Of a stretch of DNA of 64,000 nucleotides, positions 9,667-19,104 are shown in pieces. The notes under the pieces were generated by a model. The model did no database searches. It worked only from the letters and a program-made list of their open reading frames with translations, and had not been told where the DNA came from. Within the stretch, counting starts at the first letter, position 1; each line of letters starts with the position of its first letter. Origin of the DNA: Paenibacillus sp. YPG26 (GTDB lineage: Bacteria; Bacillota; Bacilli; Paenibacillales; Paenibacillaceae); the NCBI RefSeq assembly GCF_023704175.1, contig NZ_CP084530.1, forward strand, positions 2,548,501 to 2,612,500. The letters run 5' to 3'. The position numbers and the translations under genes are program-made.

Positions 9667-11118
9667 TTAGTAGGCTCTGGCAAATATAACGGTGTGCTTG
9701 GCCTGTTCACCACACACGAGACAAGTATGCTTCTGCACCTCTGTCTCGAATGGAATGTTCCGGCTTGTAGCACCGGTCTCACTCTTCACGGTATCCTCAC
9801 AAGCTTCTGAGCCGCACCAGCCAGCTAGAGTGAAGCCGCGTTGCTCTTCCACTTTCGCTTTCATCTCATCCAAGGTATCTACGGAATAGAAATTCTCCTC
9901 ACGGAAGGATCTGGCGCGGTCATACATCTCTTGATGAACCTGCTCAAGCATAGCTTGAACTTCTTGAACTAGATTAGCCTGCTCAATGACCTTTTTCTCG
10001 CCGCTGATTCTGGATACTAGGACACATACTCCGTTCTCCATATCCCGTGGTCCAATCTCAAGCCGAATCGGTACTCCGCGCATTTCGTATTCGTTGAATT
10101 TCCAGCCGGGACGTACATCAGCACGGTCGTCAATCCCTACACGAACACCGGCCTTCTTAAGCTCGCTGAACAACTCATCCGCTCTGCCCACAACCAGATC
10201 CCGGGTCTTAGGCGGGCCGATTGGAATGATCATGACCTGCTTCGGTGCCACTTTAGGCGGAAGAGCCAGCCCTCTGTCATCCCCGTGAACCATAATAAGC
10301 GATCCTATCAGACGAGTGCTGACACCCCAGGATGTGGTGTGTACGTACTCCTGCACATTTTCGCGGTTCAGATATTTAATTTCAAATGCCTTGGCAAAGT
10401 TGGTCCCGAGATAATGAGAGGTTCCCGCCTGAACGGCGCGGCCATCCTTCATCATAGCCTCAATAGAGAAGGTATCCACAGCACCCGCGAACTTCTCCGA
10501 CGGAGTCTTCTGACCCACAATTACCGGAATCGCAAGGTAGTTCTCCACGAAGTCGCGATAGATCTCCAGGATCTTCATCGTCTCTTCCCGTGCTTCCTCT
10601 TCATTCTCATGGGCCGTGTGTCCTTCCTGCCACAAGAATTCACTTGTGCGAAGGAACGGGAGTGTCCGTTTCTCCCAGCGGACTACGTTCGCCCATTGAT
10701 TAATCAGTACAGGGAGATCCCGATAAGACTGAATCCATCTTTCGTACATATGTCCAATCATAGTCTCGGAGGTCGGCCGGATGGCAAGACGCTCTTCAAG
10801 CTTCTCACCCGCAGCTTCAGTTACCCAAGGAAGCTCCGGATTGAATCCTTCCACATGCTCTTTCTCTTTCTGGAAAAAACTCTCCGGGATGAACAAAGGA
10901 AAATACGCATTCCGGTGTCCCGTCTCTTTGAACCGCCGATCCAGCTCCTGCTGGATATGTTCCCAGATCTCATAACCGTCAGGCTTAAATACGATACAGC
11001 CACGGACAGGTGAATAGTCCATAAGATCCGCTTTCTTGATTACATCAATATACCAGCGTGAGAAGTCTTCCTGCTGGGGTGTAATTTCGGTCACAAACTG
11101 TTTATCTTCGTGTGCCAT
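9667..11118 (-). CDS. proS: Prolyl-tRNA synthetase, archaeal/eukaryotic (ProS type 3) form
   Basis: Class II synthetase that charges tRNA-Pro. The 483-residue sequence is of the archaeal/eukaryote-like type, not the bacterial type with the large editing insertion. It begins FVTEITPQQEDFSRWYIDVIKKADL, has IRPTSETMI and the GTSHYLGTNFAKAF region, and ends in a zinc-binding domain with Cys435, Cys440, Cys466 and Cys469 and the conserved C-terminal Tyr. It occupies the locus where Bacillus subtilis carries the bacterial-type enzyme. The 44 bp upstream, next to rasP, leave no room for a T-box. Confidence 0.97.
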   Translation of the reverse strand: MAHEDKQFVTEITPQQEDFSRWYIDVIKKADLMDYSPVRGCIVFKPDGYEIWEHIQQELDRRFKETGHRNAYFPLFIPESFFQKEKEHVEGFNPELPWVTEAAGEKLEERLAIRPTSETMIGHMYERWIQSYRDLPVLINQWANVVRWEKRTLPFLRTSEFLWQEGHTAHENEEEAREETMKILEIYRDFVENYLAIPVIVGQKTPSEKFAGAVDTFSIEAMMKDGRAVQAGTSHYLGTNFAKAFEIKYLNRENVQEYVHTTSWGVSTRLIGSLIMVHGDDRGLALPPKVAPKQVMIIPIGPPKTRDLVVGRADELFSELKKAGVRVGIDDRADVRPGWKFNEYEMRGVPIRLEIGPRDMENGVCVLVSRISGEKKVIEQANLVQEVQAMLEQVHQEMYDRARSFREENFYSVDTLDEMKAKVEEQRGFTLAGWCGSEACEDTVKSETGATSRNIPFETEVQKHTCLVCGEQAKHTVIFARAY

Positions 11119-11162
11119 AAGAAACGTTGTCCTCCCATTAAATAGCCATGAATTCCATCTAT

Positions 11163-12434
11163 TTATCCATTAATCAATCGCAAAATATCGTTATAGGTTA
11201 CCGCAATCATAAGAAGGAACAGCATCGCAAATCCGATAAAGTGCACCATGCCCTCTCTGTTCGGGTCGACCGGCTTACCCCGGAGTGCCTCTACGCCCAG
11301 GAAGACGAGGCGGCTTCCGTCAAGTGCTGGAATGGGAAGAAGGTTGAATATCCCCAGGTATAAGCTTAGAATGGCTGCCCAATAGGTTAACTGCACAATT
11401 CCCTGCTTGGCAATTTGACCTGTAACCTCGAACGTACGAACGGGTCCGCCAAGATCATCCATGGAGAACTTGTTAATCAGCTGCTTGAAGCCGAGAAAAA
11501 TAGCATTGGTTGTATTGACCATGTCGTGTCCGGCTGTGGTAAAAGTCTCTCCGAATCCCGCACTCCGTGTAGGATACACGGGGGACACCCCTACCTTTCC
11601 GCCCTGTTGCCCTGCCATTTCCCTAGGTGTAAGAGTAACCTGCAATGGTGTGCCATTTCGGATTACAGTCCAGTCCATTGGTTTGTCTTTGGACGCCGAG
11701 ATCAGCTTAATCATGTTATCGCGATCTGCTCCAACCTTAACTCCATTGATCGTGTCAATGATATCGCCCTTCTGCAAGTGAGCTTCATCTGCCGGCATTC
11801 CTTTTGTAACCTCGCCAATCTCGAGATAAGTCGGATTCTCAATTTGAATTCCAGCCATTTGAGTGTGCAGAGCGAACAATATGAAGGCTAGAATGAAATT
11901 CATTAAAGGTCCAGCAAAAATGGATAGCGCACGCTGCCCAACGGTTTTGCTGCCGTACTGCCGGTCCCTCGGGGCGACTTGAGTCTCCTTGCCTTTTGCA
12001 ATCAGCACAGCCTTGGGATCAACCGGGAAGGTCTGACTATCCCCATCCACATCAAGAATAACTTGAAGCTTGTCTTCCAGATCTGCAGACTGGACTTCCC
12101 CACGGATTACATTCTTCCGGTTATCGAGCCGGTCCAGATAAATCTTGGTTACCGTATTGCCCGTGAGCCGAAGCGCGATTGTCTGACCCGGCTGTACACC
12201 TACGAGTTCGGGATCCTCTCCCGCCATACGGGCGTATCCGCCAAAGGGCAGAAGTCTAAGTGTGAATTGTGTCTCATCCCGCTTATAAGAGAACAGCTTG
12301 GGACCAAAGCCAATTGCAAATTCACGTACCAGGATACCGGCGCGCTTCGCAAAGTAATAGTGTCCCCATTCATGAACGGTGACGATGAGAAAAAACATCA
12401 GTACCGTCAGAAATATAATCTGCAGCATTTCCAA
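11163..12434 (-). CDS. rasP: Site-2 intramembrane zinc metalloprotease RseP/RasP
   Basis: Cleaves membrane-bound regulators (anti-sigma factors in Bacillus) within the bilayer. The HEWGH zinc motif is at residues 21-25 in the first membrane helix. A PDZ domain occupies the central periplasm-like loop (about 190-290), and NLLPIPALDG near residue 365 supplies the third zinc ligand region. The 423-residue length is typical. The likely start is TTG 12434, ten bases after GGAGG; an ATG two codons later is an alternative. It lies between dxr and proS as in other Bacilli. Confidence 0.96.
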   Translation of the reverse strand: MEMLQIIFLTVLMFFLIVTVHEWGHYYFAKRAGILVREFAIGFGPKLFSYKRDETQFTLRLLPFGGYARMAGEDPELVGVQPGQTIALRLTGNTVTKIYLDRLDNRKNVIRGEVQSADLEDKLQVILDVDGDSQTFPVDPKAVLIAKGKETQVAPRDRQYGSKTVGQRALSIFAGPLMNFILAFILFALHTQMAGIQIENPTYLEIGEVTKGMPADEAHLQKGDIIDTINGVKVGADRDNMIKLISASKDKPMDWTVIRNGTPLQVTLTPREMAGQQGGKVGVSPVYPTRSAGFGETFTTAGHDMVNTTNAIFLGFKQLINKFSMDDLGGPVRTFEVTGQIAKQGIVQLTYWAAILSLYLGIFNLLPIPALDGSRLVFLGVEALRGKPVDPNREGMVHFIGFAMLFLLMIAVTYNDILRLING

Positions 12435-12479
12435 TCGAGAGCATCCTCCTTTGTTATCAGGTCGCCGTATATGATTACG

Positions 12480-13619
12480 CTACAGGTTCGAGGCCGTCTC
12501 CCTAGCCCAGCGATCCGCTTCGTGGATCGCTTCAAGATCAGGGCTTGCCACTACCTTATGACGGGACAAGGTCTCTTCTATAACCGATTCGATCTTGAGG
12601 AACGAAATTTCACGGTTCAAAAAGCGGGCAACCGCAACCTCATTTGCCGCATTAAATACACATGTAGACGTCCCACCTATTTTACCACATTCGAAGGCTA
12701 GTCTTAAACATGGGAATCGGATGAAATCCATCTCCCGAAAGTTCAGGCTGCCGATCTCTGCGAGCGATAGACGCGGAGTCTTGGAAGTCCATCGTTCAGG
12801 ATAGGTAAGCGCGTATTGAATAGGCACCCGCATATCCGGATTGCCAAGCTGTGCAATAATGCTGCTGTCTTGAAATTCAACAAAGGAATGAATAATGCTT
12901 TCTGGATGAAGCAAAACGCCGATCTGCTCGTATGGGAGATCAAATAACCAATGAGCCTCAATCACCTCGAGCCCTTTATTGACCATGGTTGCTGAATCAA
13001 TAGTGATCTTGGCCCCCATAGACCAGTTCGGGTGCTTAAGCGCGTCTTCAACAGTCACATTAGATAGCTGTTCTCTTGTCATGTCACGAAATGAGCCGCC
13101 CGAAGCGGTTAAGGTGATTTGTGCGATATCCGACTTATTCTCCCCGTTGAGACACTGAAAAATAGCCGAATGCTCGCTGTCGATCGGAAGCAGAGAGACT
13201 CCCTTATCTCGTGCCAACGAGGTAACCAAATGACCTGCCGTAACAAGAGTCTCCTTGTTGGCAAGGCCAATCGTCTTCCCCTCCTGAATAGCAGCAAGTG
13301 TAGCCGGAAGACCTGCACTGCCTACAACGGCAGTGACAACCGTGTCCGCATCTGTTCCTGCCGCGACTTCAACAAGTCCTTCGGGTCCATAGAACAGCTG
13401 CACGCCTTGAGGCAGGTAAGGCCTAATCTCATCTGCAAGCGCTTTGCTTCCGACAGAAGCTTTCTTCGGATTGAACTGCTTCACCTGGCTCAGGAACAAC
13501 TCCAGATTACTTCCGGCAGCCAACCCTTCAATTTGAAAACGATCCGGGTATGCCGTAACAACATCCAGTGTTTGTGTACCTATAGAACCGGTTGAACCGA
13601 TTACTGCAAGTTTCTTCAT
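12480..13619 (-). CDS. dxr: 1-deoxy-D-xylulose 5-phosphate reductoisomerase
   Basis: Second step of the MEP isoprenoid pathway: DXP to 2-C-methyl-erythritol 4-phosphate with NADPH. The N-terminal Rossmann motif is GSTGSIGTQTLD. The catalytic centre includes LLPIDSEHSAIFQ and the mobile-loop region HPNWSMGAKITIDSATM followed by NKGLEVIEAHWLF. Length is 379 residues, as expected. It sits between cdsA (39 nt upstream) and rasP, so precursor supply for undecaprenyl phosphate (uppS) and phospholipid synthesis (cdsA) are clustered. Confidence 0.98.
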   Translation of the reverse strand: MKKLAVIGSTGSIGTQTLDVVTAYPDRFQIEGLAAGSNLELFLSQVKQFNPKKASVGSKALADEIRPYLPQGVQLFYGPEGLVEVAAGTDADTVVTAVVGSAGLPATLAAIQEGKTIGLANKETLVTAGHLVTSLARDKGVSLLPIDSEHSAIFQCLNGENKSDIAQITLTASGGSFRDMTREQLSNVTVEDALKHPNWSMGAKITIDSATMVNKGLEVIEAHWLFDLPYEQIGVLLHPESIIHSFVEFQDSSIIAQLGNPDMRVPIQYALTYPERWTSKTPRLSLAEIGSLNFREMDFIRFPCLRLAFECGKIGGTSTCVFNAANEVAVARFLNREISFLKIESVIEETLSRHKVVASPDLEAIHEADRWARETASNL

Positions 13620-13658
13620 AACATACCTCTCATCTCATATCTCGCCTGATATCCGAAT

Positions 13659-14462
13659 TTAATGGAAGGGAAGCAGCATTAGAATATGTACAAAGGGGAA
13701 CACCGTAATCCAGCTGTCACACCGGTCCAATATCCCGCCATGCCCAGGAAGCAATGTGCCTGAATCCTTTATGCCGTATACTCTCTTGTAGGCAGACTGC
13801 ACCAAATCACCCAACTGACCGACTACCGCGGCTGAAGCGCCAATCACGACAGCAAGTCCAATGGATAACAGTCCGTTCGAGAAAATAGCGAACAAAGAAG
13901 CTGTTACGATCGCAATAAGGACACCGCCCAGCGCCCCTTCCACTGTTTTGTTGGGACTGATTGCCGGCCACAGCTTATTCTTTCCCCACTTACGGCCAGT
14001 AAAATAGGCTCCTGCATCACTTGCCCAAATAGAAAACAGGAGAAGGAAGGTCCAGAACAATCCATGGCCATCCGGTGTTGTACGGGACTCGGCAATATAG
14101 GAAAATCCAATACCTACATAGACAGAGCCTAAGAAATGCATCGCTACTTGATTAATATTCGTGGAATTCTTCGTAAATACAGTAACAAACAAGAATAAAA
14201 GCATTAATATCCATATTACCTGGAGCGGTTCAGGCAGGAAAGGGCTACCCAGCAGCTTCCACGGAAATACGAGTACAATGACACCAATGAAGCCAACTAG
14301 AGCAGTGCCGCTCCAGGGCAGTGTCTTGGTCATCCGAACAAATTCATAATAACCGATAATAGACATGAACAGAATCAAACCATGATACCACAGCCCTCCG
14401 GCCAGACAAGGCCCCAAGAACAACACGCCTGCAATAAGTCCTGTGATGATACGCTGCTTCAC
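13659..14462 (-). CDS. cdsA: Phosphatidate cytidylyltransferase (CDP-DAG synthase)
   Basis: Makes CDP-diacylglycerol from phosphatidate and CTP in the membrane. The 267-residue protein has about seven or eight hydrophobic helices and ends with the CdsA signature (SAYKRVYGIKDSG then LLPGHGGILDRCDS). The start is GTG 14462 with GGAGG nine bases upstream. It follows uppS by 21 nt and very probably shares its transcript. Confidence 0.97.
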   Translation of the reverse strand: MKQRIITGLIAGVLFLGPCLAGGLWYHGLILFMSIIGYYEFVRMTKTLPWSGTALVGFIGVIVLVFPWKLLGSPFLPEPLQVIWILMLLFLFVTVFTKNSTNINQVAMHFLGSVYVGIGFSYIAESRTTPDGHGLFWTFLLLFSIWASDAGAYFTGRKWGKNKLWPAISPNKTVEGALGGVLIAIVTASLFAIFSNGLLSIGLAVVIGASAAVVGQLGDLVQSAYKRVYGIKDSGTLLPGHGGILDRCDSWITVFPFVHILMLLPFH

Positions 14463-14483
14463 AGATGTCCACCTCCGCCCTGC

Positions 14484-15251
14484 TTAAGATAATCCGCCAT
14501 ACCGCCGCGTTCTCCTCTGATACTCAGCAACCGCTTGAATTAAATGCTCTCTCGTGAACTCAGGCCAGTATACATCCGTGAACCATAATTCACTGTAAGC
14601 CAGTTGCCATAGCATGAAATTACTGAGTCTAAGTTCACCGCTTGTGCGAATCAGCAGATCCGGATCAGGAAGCTCTGAGGAATGAAGATGAGACCCTATC
14701 CACTCTTCTGTTAGATCATCAGGCGAAAGTGTTCCCGCGGCAATTTGCTGCCCAGCCTCCTTGAACACTTCTCTAATTTCACGCCGGCTGCCGTAATTCA
14801 GAGCGAAGTTCAGTACCAAGCCTGTATTATTCTTCGTTCGTCTGATGGCTTCTTCCATAGCCGCGATCGTATGCTGTGGGAGCTCTTCGGGATGACCCAT
14901 CATCTGGATCCGAACGTTCTTCTCGATCAGTTCTTCCAGCTCAATCGCCAGAAATTCCTCCGGAAGCCGCATCAGGAAATCAACTTCGTCCTTGGGTCTC
15001 TTCCAATTCTCCGTAGAAAAAGCATACATGGTCAAATACTTAACACCAATCTCGTCCGCTGCGATCGCCGCGCGTTTGACAGCTTTCATTCCGTTCTGGT
15101 GTCCAACAATCCGTGGCAGGCCGCGACGATTGGCCCAGCGTCCGTTACCGTCCATAATGATTGCGATATGGCTCGGAACATTGTCCTGTGACAAGCTCGG
15201 AAGAGTCTGCTTTTGTTCTTTTTTCCACCAGGATTGAAATACTTTAATCAT
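14484..15251 (-). CDS. uppS: Undecaprenyl diphosphate synthase (isoprenyl transferase)
   Basis: Cis-prenyltransferase that builds the C55 lipid carrier for cell wall synthesis. HIAIIMDGNGRWA with the catalytic Asp at residue 34, the GVKYLTMYAFSTENWKRP region and the C-terminal LLIRTSGELRLSNFMLWQ motif are all present. ATG 15251 is preceded by GGAGG at 7 nt and gives 255 residues; reading back to 15296 would cross the frr/uppS hairpin and lacks a site. Confidence 0.97.
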   Translation of the reverse strand: MIKVFQSWWKKEQKQTLPSLSQDNVPSHIAIIMDGNGRWANRRGLPRIVGHQNGMKAVKRAAIAADEIGVKYLTMYAFSTENWKRPKDEVDFLMRLPEEFLAIELEELIEKNVRIQMMGHPEELPQHTIAAMEEAIRRTKNNTGLVLNFALNYGSRREIREVFKEAGQQIAAGTLSPDDLTEEWIGSHLHSSELPDPDLLIRTSGELRLSNFMLWQLAYSELWFTDVYWPEFTREHLIQAVAEYQRRTRRYGGLS

Positions 15252-15274
15252 TCCTTTTCCTCCAAGCGGTGATG

Positions 15275-15322
15275 AAAAAGAGACAAACCCCACCAAATAA
15301 GGAGGGGCCGCTTACGTCTCTT
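15275..15322 (-). terminator. Hairpin terminator between frr and uppS
   Basis: Directly after the frr stop the minus strand reads AAGAGAC, an inner CCCCTCC / GGTGGGG pair, GTCTCTT and then a T-run. The outer and inner stems stack with one interruption. It should reduce transcription from frr into uppS, either as a terminator or an attenuator. Confidence 0.7.
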
Positions 15323-15874
15323 AAACTTCCATAATCTCTTTTTCTTTCGCAGCGAGCACTTTGTCAACTTCCGCGATAAATTTATCTGTCGATTTCTGAA
15401 TATCGTCTTGATGACGACGGGATTCGTCTTCAGAGATATCCGTCTTCTCCAGCTTCTTGATATCATCATTAGCATCCCGGCGGATATTCCGGATAGCTAC
15501 CTTCGCCTCTTCACCGTACTTCTTCGTTGTCTTCACAAGCTCAATCCGGCGCTCTTCCGTAAGAGGCGGGATCGATAGACGAATGGTCGCTCCGTCATTA
15601 GCCGGTGTAAGACCCAGATCGGACTTTTGGATAGCACGCTCAATATCAGCCAAGGATGATTTATCCCAAGGTTGAATGAGCAGTGTCCGGGAATCTGGTG
15701 TGTTGATGTTAGCCAACTGGTTCAGAGGAGTAGATGCGCCGTAATATTCCACCTGTACCCGATCAAGCAGAGCTGGAGTAGCACGTCCGGCACGTAGAGT
15801 AAGCAAATCTCTTTTCAAGGATTGAATGGCTTTATCCATGCGTTCTTCGGCATTTTTCTTAACCGATTGTGGCA

Positions 15875-15875
<1 letters not shown>
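15321..15875 (-). CDS. frr: Ribosome recycling factor
   Basis: Splits post-termination ribosomes together with EF-G. The 184-residue protein covers the full RRF family: the helical domain I termini ([20 protein letters not shown], and the C-terminal long helices) and domain II ([23 protein letters not shown]). Its ATG shares one base with the pyrH stop (TAATG), so the two are tightly coupled. Confidence 0.98.
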
Positions 15876-16624
<749 letters not shown>

Positions 16625-16650
16625 TCACCGATTTCTAAAGGCCTTATAGT

Positions 16651-16677
16651 TAAAAAAGAAGGAACACGGCGTGTTCC
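16651..16677 (-). terminator. Intrinsic terminator/attenuator between tsf and pyrH
   Basis: A near-perfect GGAACAC / GTGTTCC stem at 16661-16677 is followed on the minus strand by TTCTTTTTT. It lies about 90 bp after tsf and about 48 nt before the pyrH start. A second GAGGATC / GATCCTC pair lies just after the tsf stop. Confidence 0.75.
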
Positions 16678-16768
16678 ATAATGTTGAAATACCATTTAAT
16701 TATATTATACGCCTTAACACGAGGATCTAAAAATCAAATATTCCAGATCCTCATGCAAGGATACTTGA

Positions 16769-17419
16769 TTAGTTCTTAACTTGGGACAATACTTCTTCTA
16801 CGAAGTTGTCGACTTTCTTCTCAAGACCTTCGCCCAGCTCGTAACGAACAAAACGGCGGATGGAGATGTTCTCTCCGATGGTGCTGATTTTTTCGTTAAG
16901 CAATGTGCTGATTGTTTTGTCCGGATCTTTCACGAAAGTTTGCTCAAGCAAGCAATATTCTTCGTAGTATTTACCGATACGCCCTTCAACCATTTTCTCA
17001 ACGATTTTCTCTGGCTTGCCTTCGTTCAAAGCTTGAGCTTTCAAAATTTCTTTCTCTTTCTCGAGCTCTTCAGCCGGCACTTCTTCACGACGTACGAATT
17101 TAGGGCTTGCCGCAGCGATTTGCATAGCGATGTCGCGAGCGAAGTCCTTGAATTGGTCTGTCTTGGCTACGAAGTCTGTTTCGCAGTTGATTTCCACAAG
17201 TACGCCGATACGTCCGCCAGCGTGGATGTAAGATTCAACTACACCTTCTGTTGCGATACGGCCTGCTTTGTTCGCTGCTGCTGCAAGACCTTTCTCACGG
17301 AGAAGCTCAGCTGCTTTTGTCAAATCACCATTTGCTTCTTCCAAAGCTTTCTTGCAATCAAGCATACCCGCGCCTGTTTTTTCGCGTAGTTCTTTTACCG
17401 CTTTTGCATCTACTGCCAT
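16769..17419 (-). CDS. tsf: Elongation factor Ts
   Basis: Nucleotide exchange factor for EF-Tu. The 216-residue protein begins with the UBA-like module ([25 protein letters not shown] split at the loop) and contains the [15 protein letters not shown] signature; it has the single-core short form usual in Firmicutes. ATG 17419 has GGAGG at 8 nt; the earlier GTG/ATG readings lie before that site. It follows rpsB, separated by a terminator-like hairpin. Confidence 0.98.
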   Translation of the reverse strand: MAVDAKAVKELREKTGAGMLDCKKALEEANGDLTKAAELLREKGLAAAANKAGRIATEGVVESYIHAGGRIGVLVEINCETDFVAKTDQFKDFARDIAMQIAAASPKFVRREEVPAEELEKEKEILKAQALNEGKPEKIVEKMVEGRIGKYYEEYCLLEQTFVKDPDKTISTLLNEKISTIGENISIRRFVRYELGEGLEKKVDNFVEEVLSQVKN

Positions 17420-17467
17420 GAGTATAACCTCCATCAATTTTAGTGGGAGTAAAGCTTAATTTATCCT

Positions 17468-17516
17468 TTAAAAAAAGGGTAGTGAGAGGTTTTTGCACCT
17501 ACCAACCACCCTTTTT
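17468..17516 (-). terminator. Terminator/attenuator between rpsB and tsf
   Basis: The minus strand reads AAAAAGGGTGGTTGGTAGG, a loop, then ACCTCTCACTACCC and TTTTTTT. Both the outer GGGT/ACCC and inner AGGT/ACCT arms pair. It is probably a leaky terminator that lowers tsf relative to rpsB transcription. Confidence 0.65.
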
Positions 17517-17543
17517 CATTTAATTCAACATTATCAAAGCTAA

Positions 17544-18242
17544 TTAAGCTGTAGTTTGTTCGCCTTGGTTCGCTTCGATCACAGCATCAGCCATCTTACC
17601 TGTCAGCAATTTAACAGCGCGGATCGCGTCATCATTACCTGGGATAACATAGTCGATTTCGTCTGGATCACAGTTCGTATCAACGATACCTACGATTGGG
17701 ATACCCAGCTTGCGGGCTTCAGCAACCGCGATACGCTCTTTGCGAGGATCAATAATAAAGAGTGCGCTTGGCAGACCCTTCATGTTCTTGATACCGCCGA
17801 GGAATTTCTCAAGACGATCTTTCTCCTTGCGAAGAATGATAACTTCTTTCTTAGGAAGAACTGCGAAAGTACCGTCCTCTTCCCATCTTTCCAAAGTTTT
17901 CAAACGGTCGATACGTTTTTGAATCGTTTGGAAGTTAGTCAGAGTACCCCCGAGCCAACGTTGGTTAATGTAGAATTGACCAGCGCGCTCAGCTTCTTCT
18001 TTAACAGAATCTTGAGCTTGCTTCTTAGTACCGACGAAAAGAATTGTTCCATTCTCTTCAGCCACACTTTTCACAAAGTTGTACGCTTCCTCTACCTTTT
18101 TGACTGTTTTTTGCAAGTCAATAATGTAAATACCGTTTCTTTCAGTGAAGATATAACGATCCATTTTCGGGTTCCAGCGACGTGTCTGGTGACCGAAATG
18201 AACGCCTGCCTCAAGCAGTTGTTTCATGGAGATAACTCCCAT
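17544..18242 (-). CDS. rpsB: 30S ribosomal protein S2
   Basis: Structural protein of the small subunit that binds late near the mRNA exit region. The sequence aligns end to end with Bacillus S2: [19 protein letters not shown] at the start, [28 protein letters not shown] and [18 protein letters not shown] later. ATG 18242 (233 residues) has AGGAGG at 7 nt and matches the family start; the open frame continues upstream to 18332 only through the structured leader. Promoter and leader are described separately. Confidence 0.98.
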   Translation of the reverse strand: MGVISMKQLLEAGVHFGHQTRRWNPKMDRYIFTERNGIYIIDLQKTVKKVEEAYNFVKSVAEENGTILFVGTKKQAQDSVKEEAERAGQFYINQRWLGGTLTNFQTIQKRIDRLKTLERWEEDGTFAVLPKKEVIILRKEKDRLEKFLGGIKNMKGLPSALFIIDPRKERIAVAEARKLGIPIVGIVDTNCDPDEIDYVIPGNDDAIRAVKLLTGKMADAVIEANQGEQTTA

Positions 18243-18362
18243 CTTCACACACCTCCTAATTGGTTTTTTTGTATGATGCCCTCCGCCGATATCATCTTTC
18301 GTTGAAACTCCCATAATGGTAAGCACCCTCAACGAAATCAGTCGGCGTGTGTTTTAACACCG
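18243..18362 (-). promoter_or_regulatory. Structured 5' leader of rpsB (candidate S2 autoregulatory RNA)
   Basis: The leader between the promoter and the rpsB ribosome binding site contains a 9-bp perfect pair TTTCGTTGA (18337-18329) with TCAACGAAA (18305-18297), flanked by an outer GCCGA (18346-18342) / TCGGC (18289-18285) stem. The stems enclose a 23-nt apical region. Such leaders commonly mediate ribosomal protein feedback; that this one binds S2 is inference. Confidence 0.5.
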
Positions 18363-18368
18363 TCATTT

Positions 18369-18397
18369 AATATAACACAATTGATGGAGCGTTGCAA
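18369..18397 (-). promoter_or_regulatory. Sigma-A promoter of rpsB
   Basis: TTGCAA (18397-18392) and TATATT (18374-18369) on the minus strand are separated by 17 bp. The predicted start near 18362 leaves about 120 nt of leader before rpsB. It lies right after the terminator of the preceding gene. Confidence 0.75.
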
Positions 18398-18412
18398 TAT
18401 AATCTCGTTAAT

Positions 18413-18451
18413 CAAAAAAAGCCGTTCCAGGGAGCTTATTTCCCGGACGGC
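18413..18451 (-). terminator. Terminator at the end of the flagellar-operon tail
   Basis: AGCCGTCC / GGAACGGCT arms with further GG/CC pairing enclose a short loop and are followed by TTTTTTT on the minus strand. The stop codon of the upstream coding region (18436-18438) lies inside the hairpin loop. It separates the fla/che-linked genes from rpsB. Confidence 0.8.
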
Positions 18452-19104
18452 TTCGAAGTAATCTTGGAGATAATAGAGGACAAGCTCTCGCCTGGCTTGA
18501 AAATATAATTGCCCGTCTGCAGGCTGTAATTCGCTTTGCTCTCAACGGCATTCTGAATGAAAGCACTCTTATCAGAAATAATTCCTGCGCCTTTAAGACC
18601 TTCCGCCACTTTAGTAAGATTATCTCCCGAAGAGATCTTGAAAGGAATCTGCTCCGGCTTCTTGGGCCCGGTGGCCTTGCTGGATTCCGGAGGTGTAACT
18701 TTGGGCGTGGCCGGCTTGCCCGCAGCCTCGGTATTACCGGGTGCTGCAGGAGATTTCGGTGTCGAAGTGGATTCAGGCGCTGCAGGAGTCTTGGTCGGTG
18801 AGGTAGCTGCCGGGGTCTTGGTCGAGGAAGGAGCTGCAGGTTCTGCAGGAGATTTAGTCTCTGCCTCATCTTTCTCTTTCTTCTGACGCTCTTCCTTGGC
18901 TTTAGCCTCCCACTCCTCAGCGGTTAGAACTTGCTCATTCCCATCATAGACCTTCATCCCTAAACGCTCTGCAGCCTGCTGGACCTGGGGCTTGGTCAAA
19001 AGCTGGCTGGACTCGTTCCCCTGACCGATCAGCATAATTTGAAGCAAGAGAGCACCCAGTATTAGTCCTACACCCAAGCCAACCATAAAGGTGCGGTTCT
19101 TCAT
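18436..19104 (-). CDS. Membrane-anchored protein with MltG/YceG-like N-terminal module
   Basis: A 222-residue protein with one N-terminal membrane anchor (residues 6-26). A region rich in Pro, Ala, Thr, Ser and Lys (about 75-150) follows, then a C-terminal module of about 65 residues: IPFKISSGDNLTKVAEGLKG, AGIISDKSAF and LQTGNYIFKPGESLSSII. This last part resembles the LysM-like first subdomain of the MltG/YceG endolytic transglycosylase, but the catalytic domain is missing. So it probably sits on the outer face and contacts cell wall or a partner; no enzyme activity is indicated. It overlaps the swrB-like gene by ATGA and ends in the terminator loop. Similarity is judged by eye. Confidence 0.7.
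   Translation of the reverse strand: MKNRTFMVGLGVGLILGALLLQIMLIGQGNESSQLLTKPQVQQAAERLGMKVYDGNEQVLTAEEWEAKAKEERQKKEKDEAETKSPAEPAAPSSTKTPAATSPTKTPAAPESTSTPKSPAAPGNTEAAGKPATPKVTPPESSKATGPKKPEQIPFKISSGDNLTKVAEGLKGAGIISDKSAFIQNAVESKANYSLQTGNYIFKPGESLSSIISKITSKPSGK

Noticed and set aside
11119..11162. T-box riboswitch before proS
   Set aside because: Only 44 bp separate rasP from proS; no specifier stem or antiterminator could fit.
18243..18332. N-terminal extension of rpsB
   Set aside because: The frame is open, but the extension crosses the structured leader, and the family start with AGGAGG lies at 18242.
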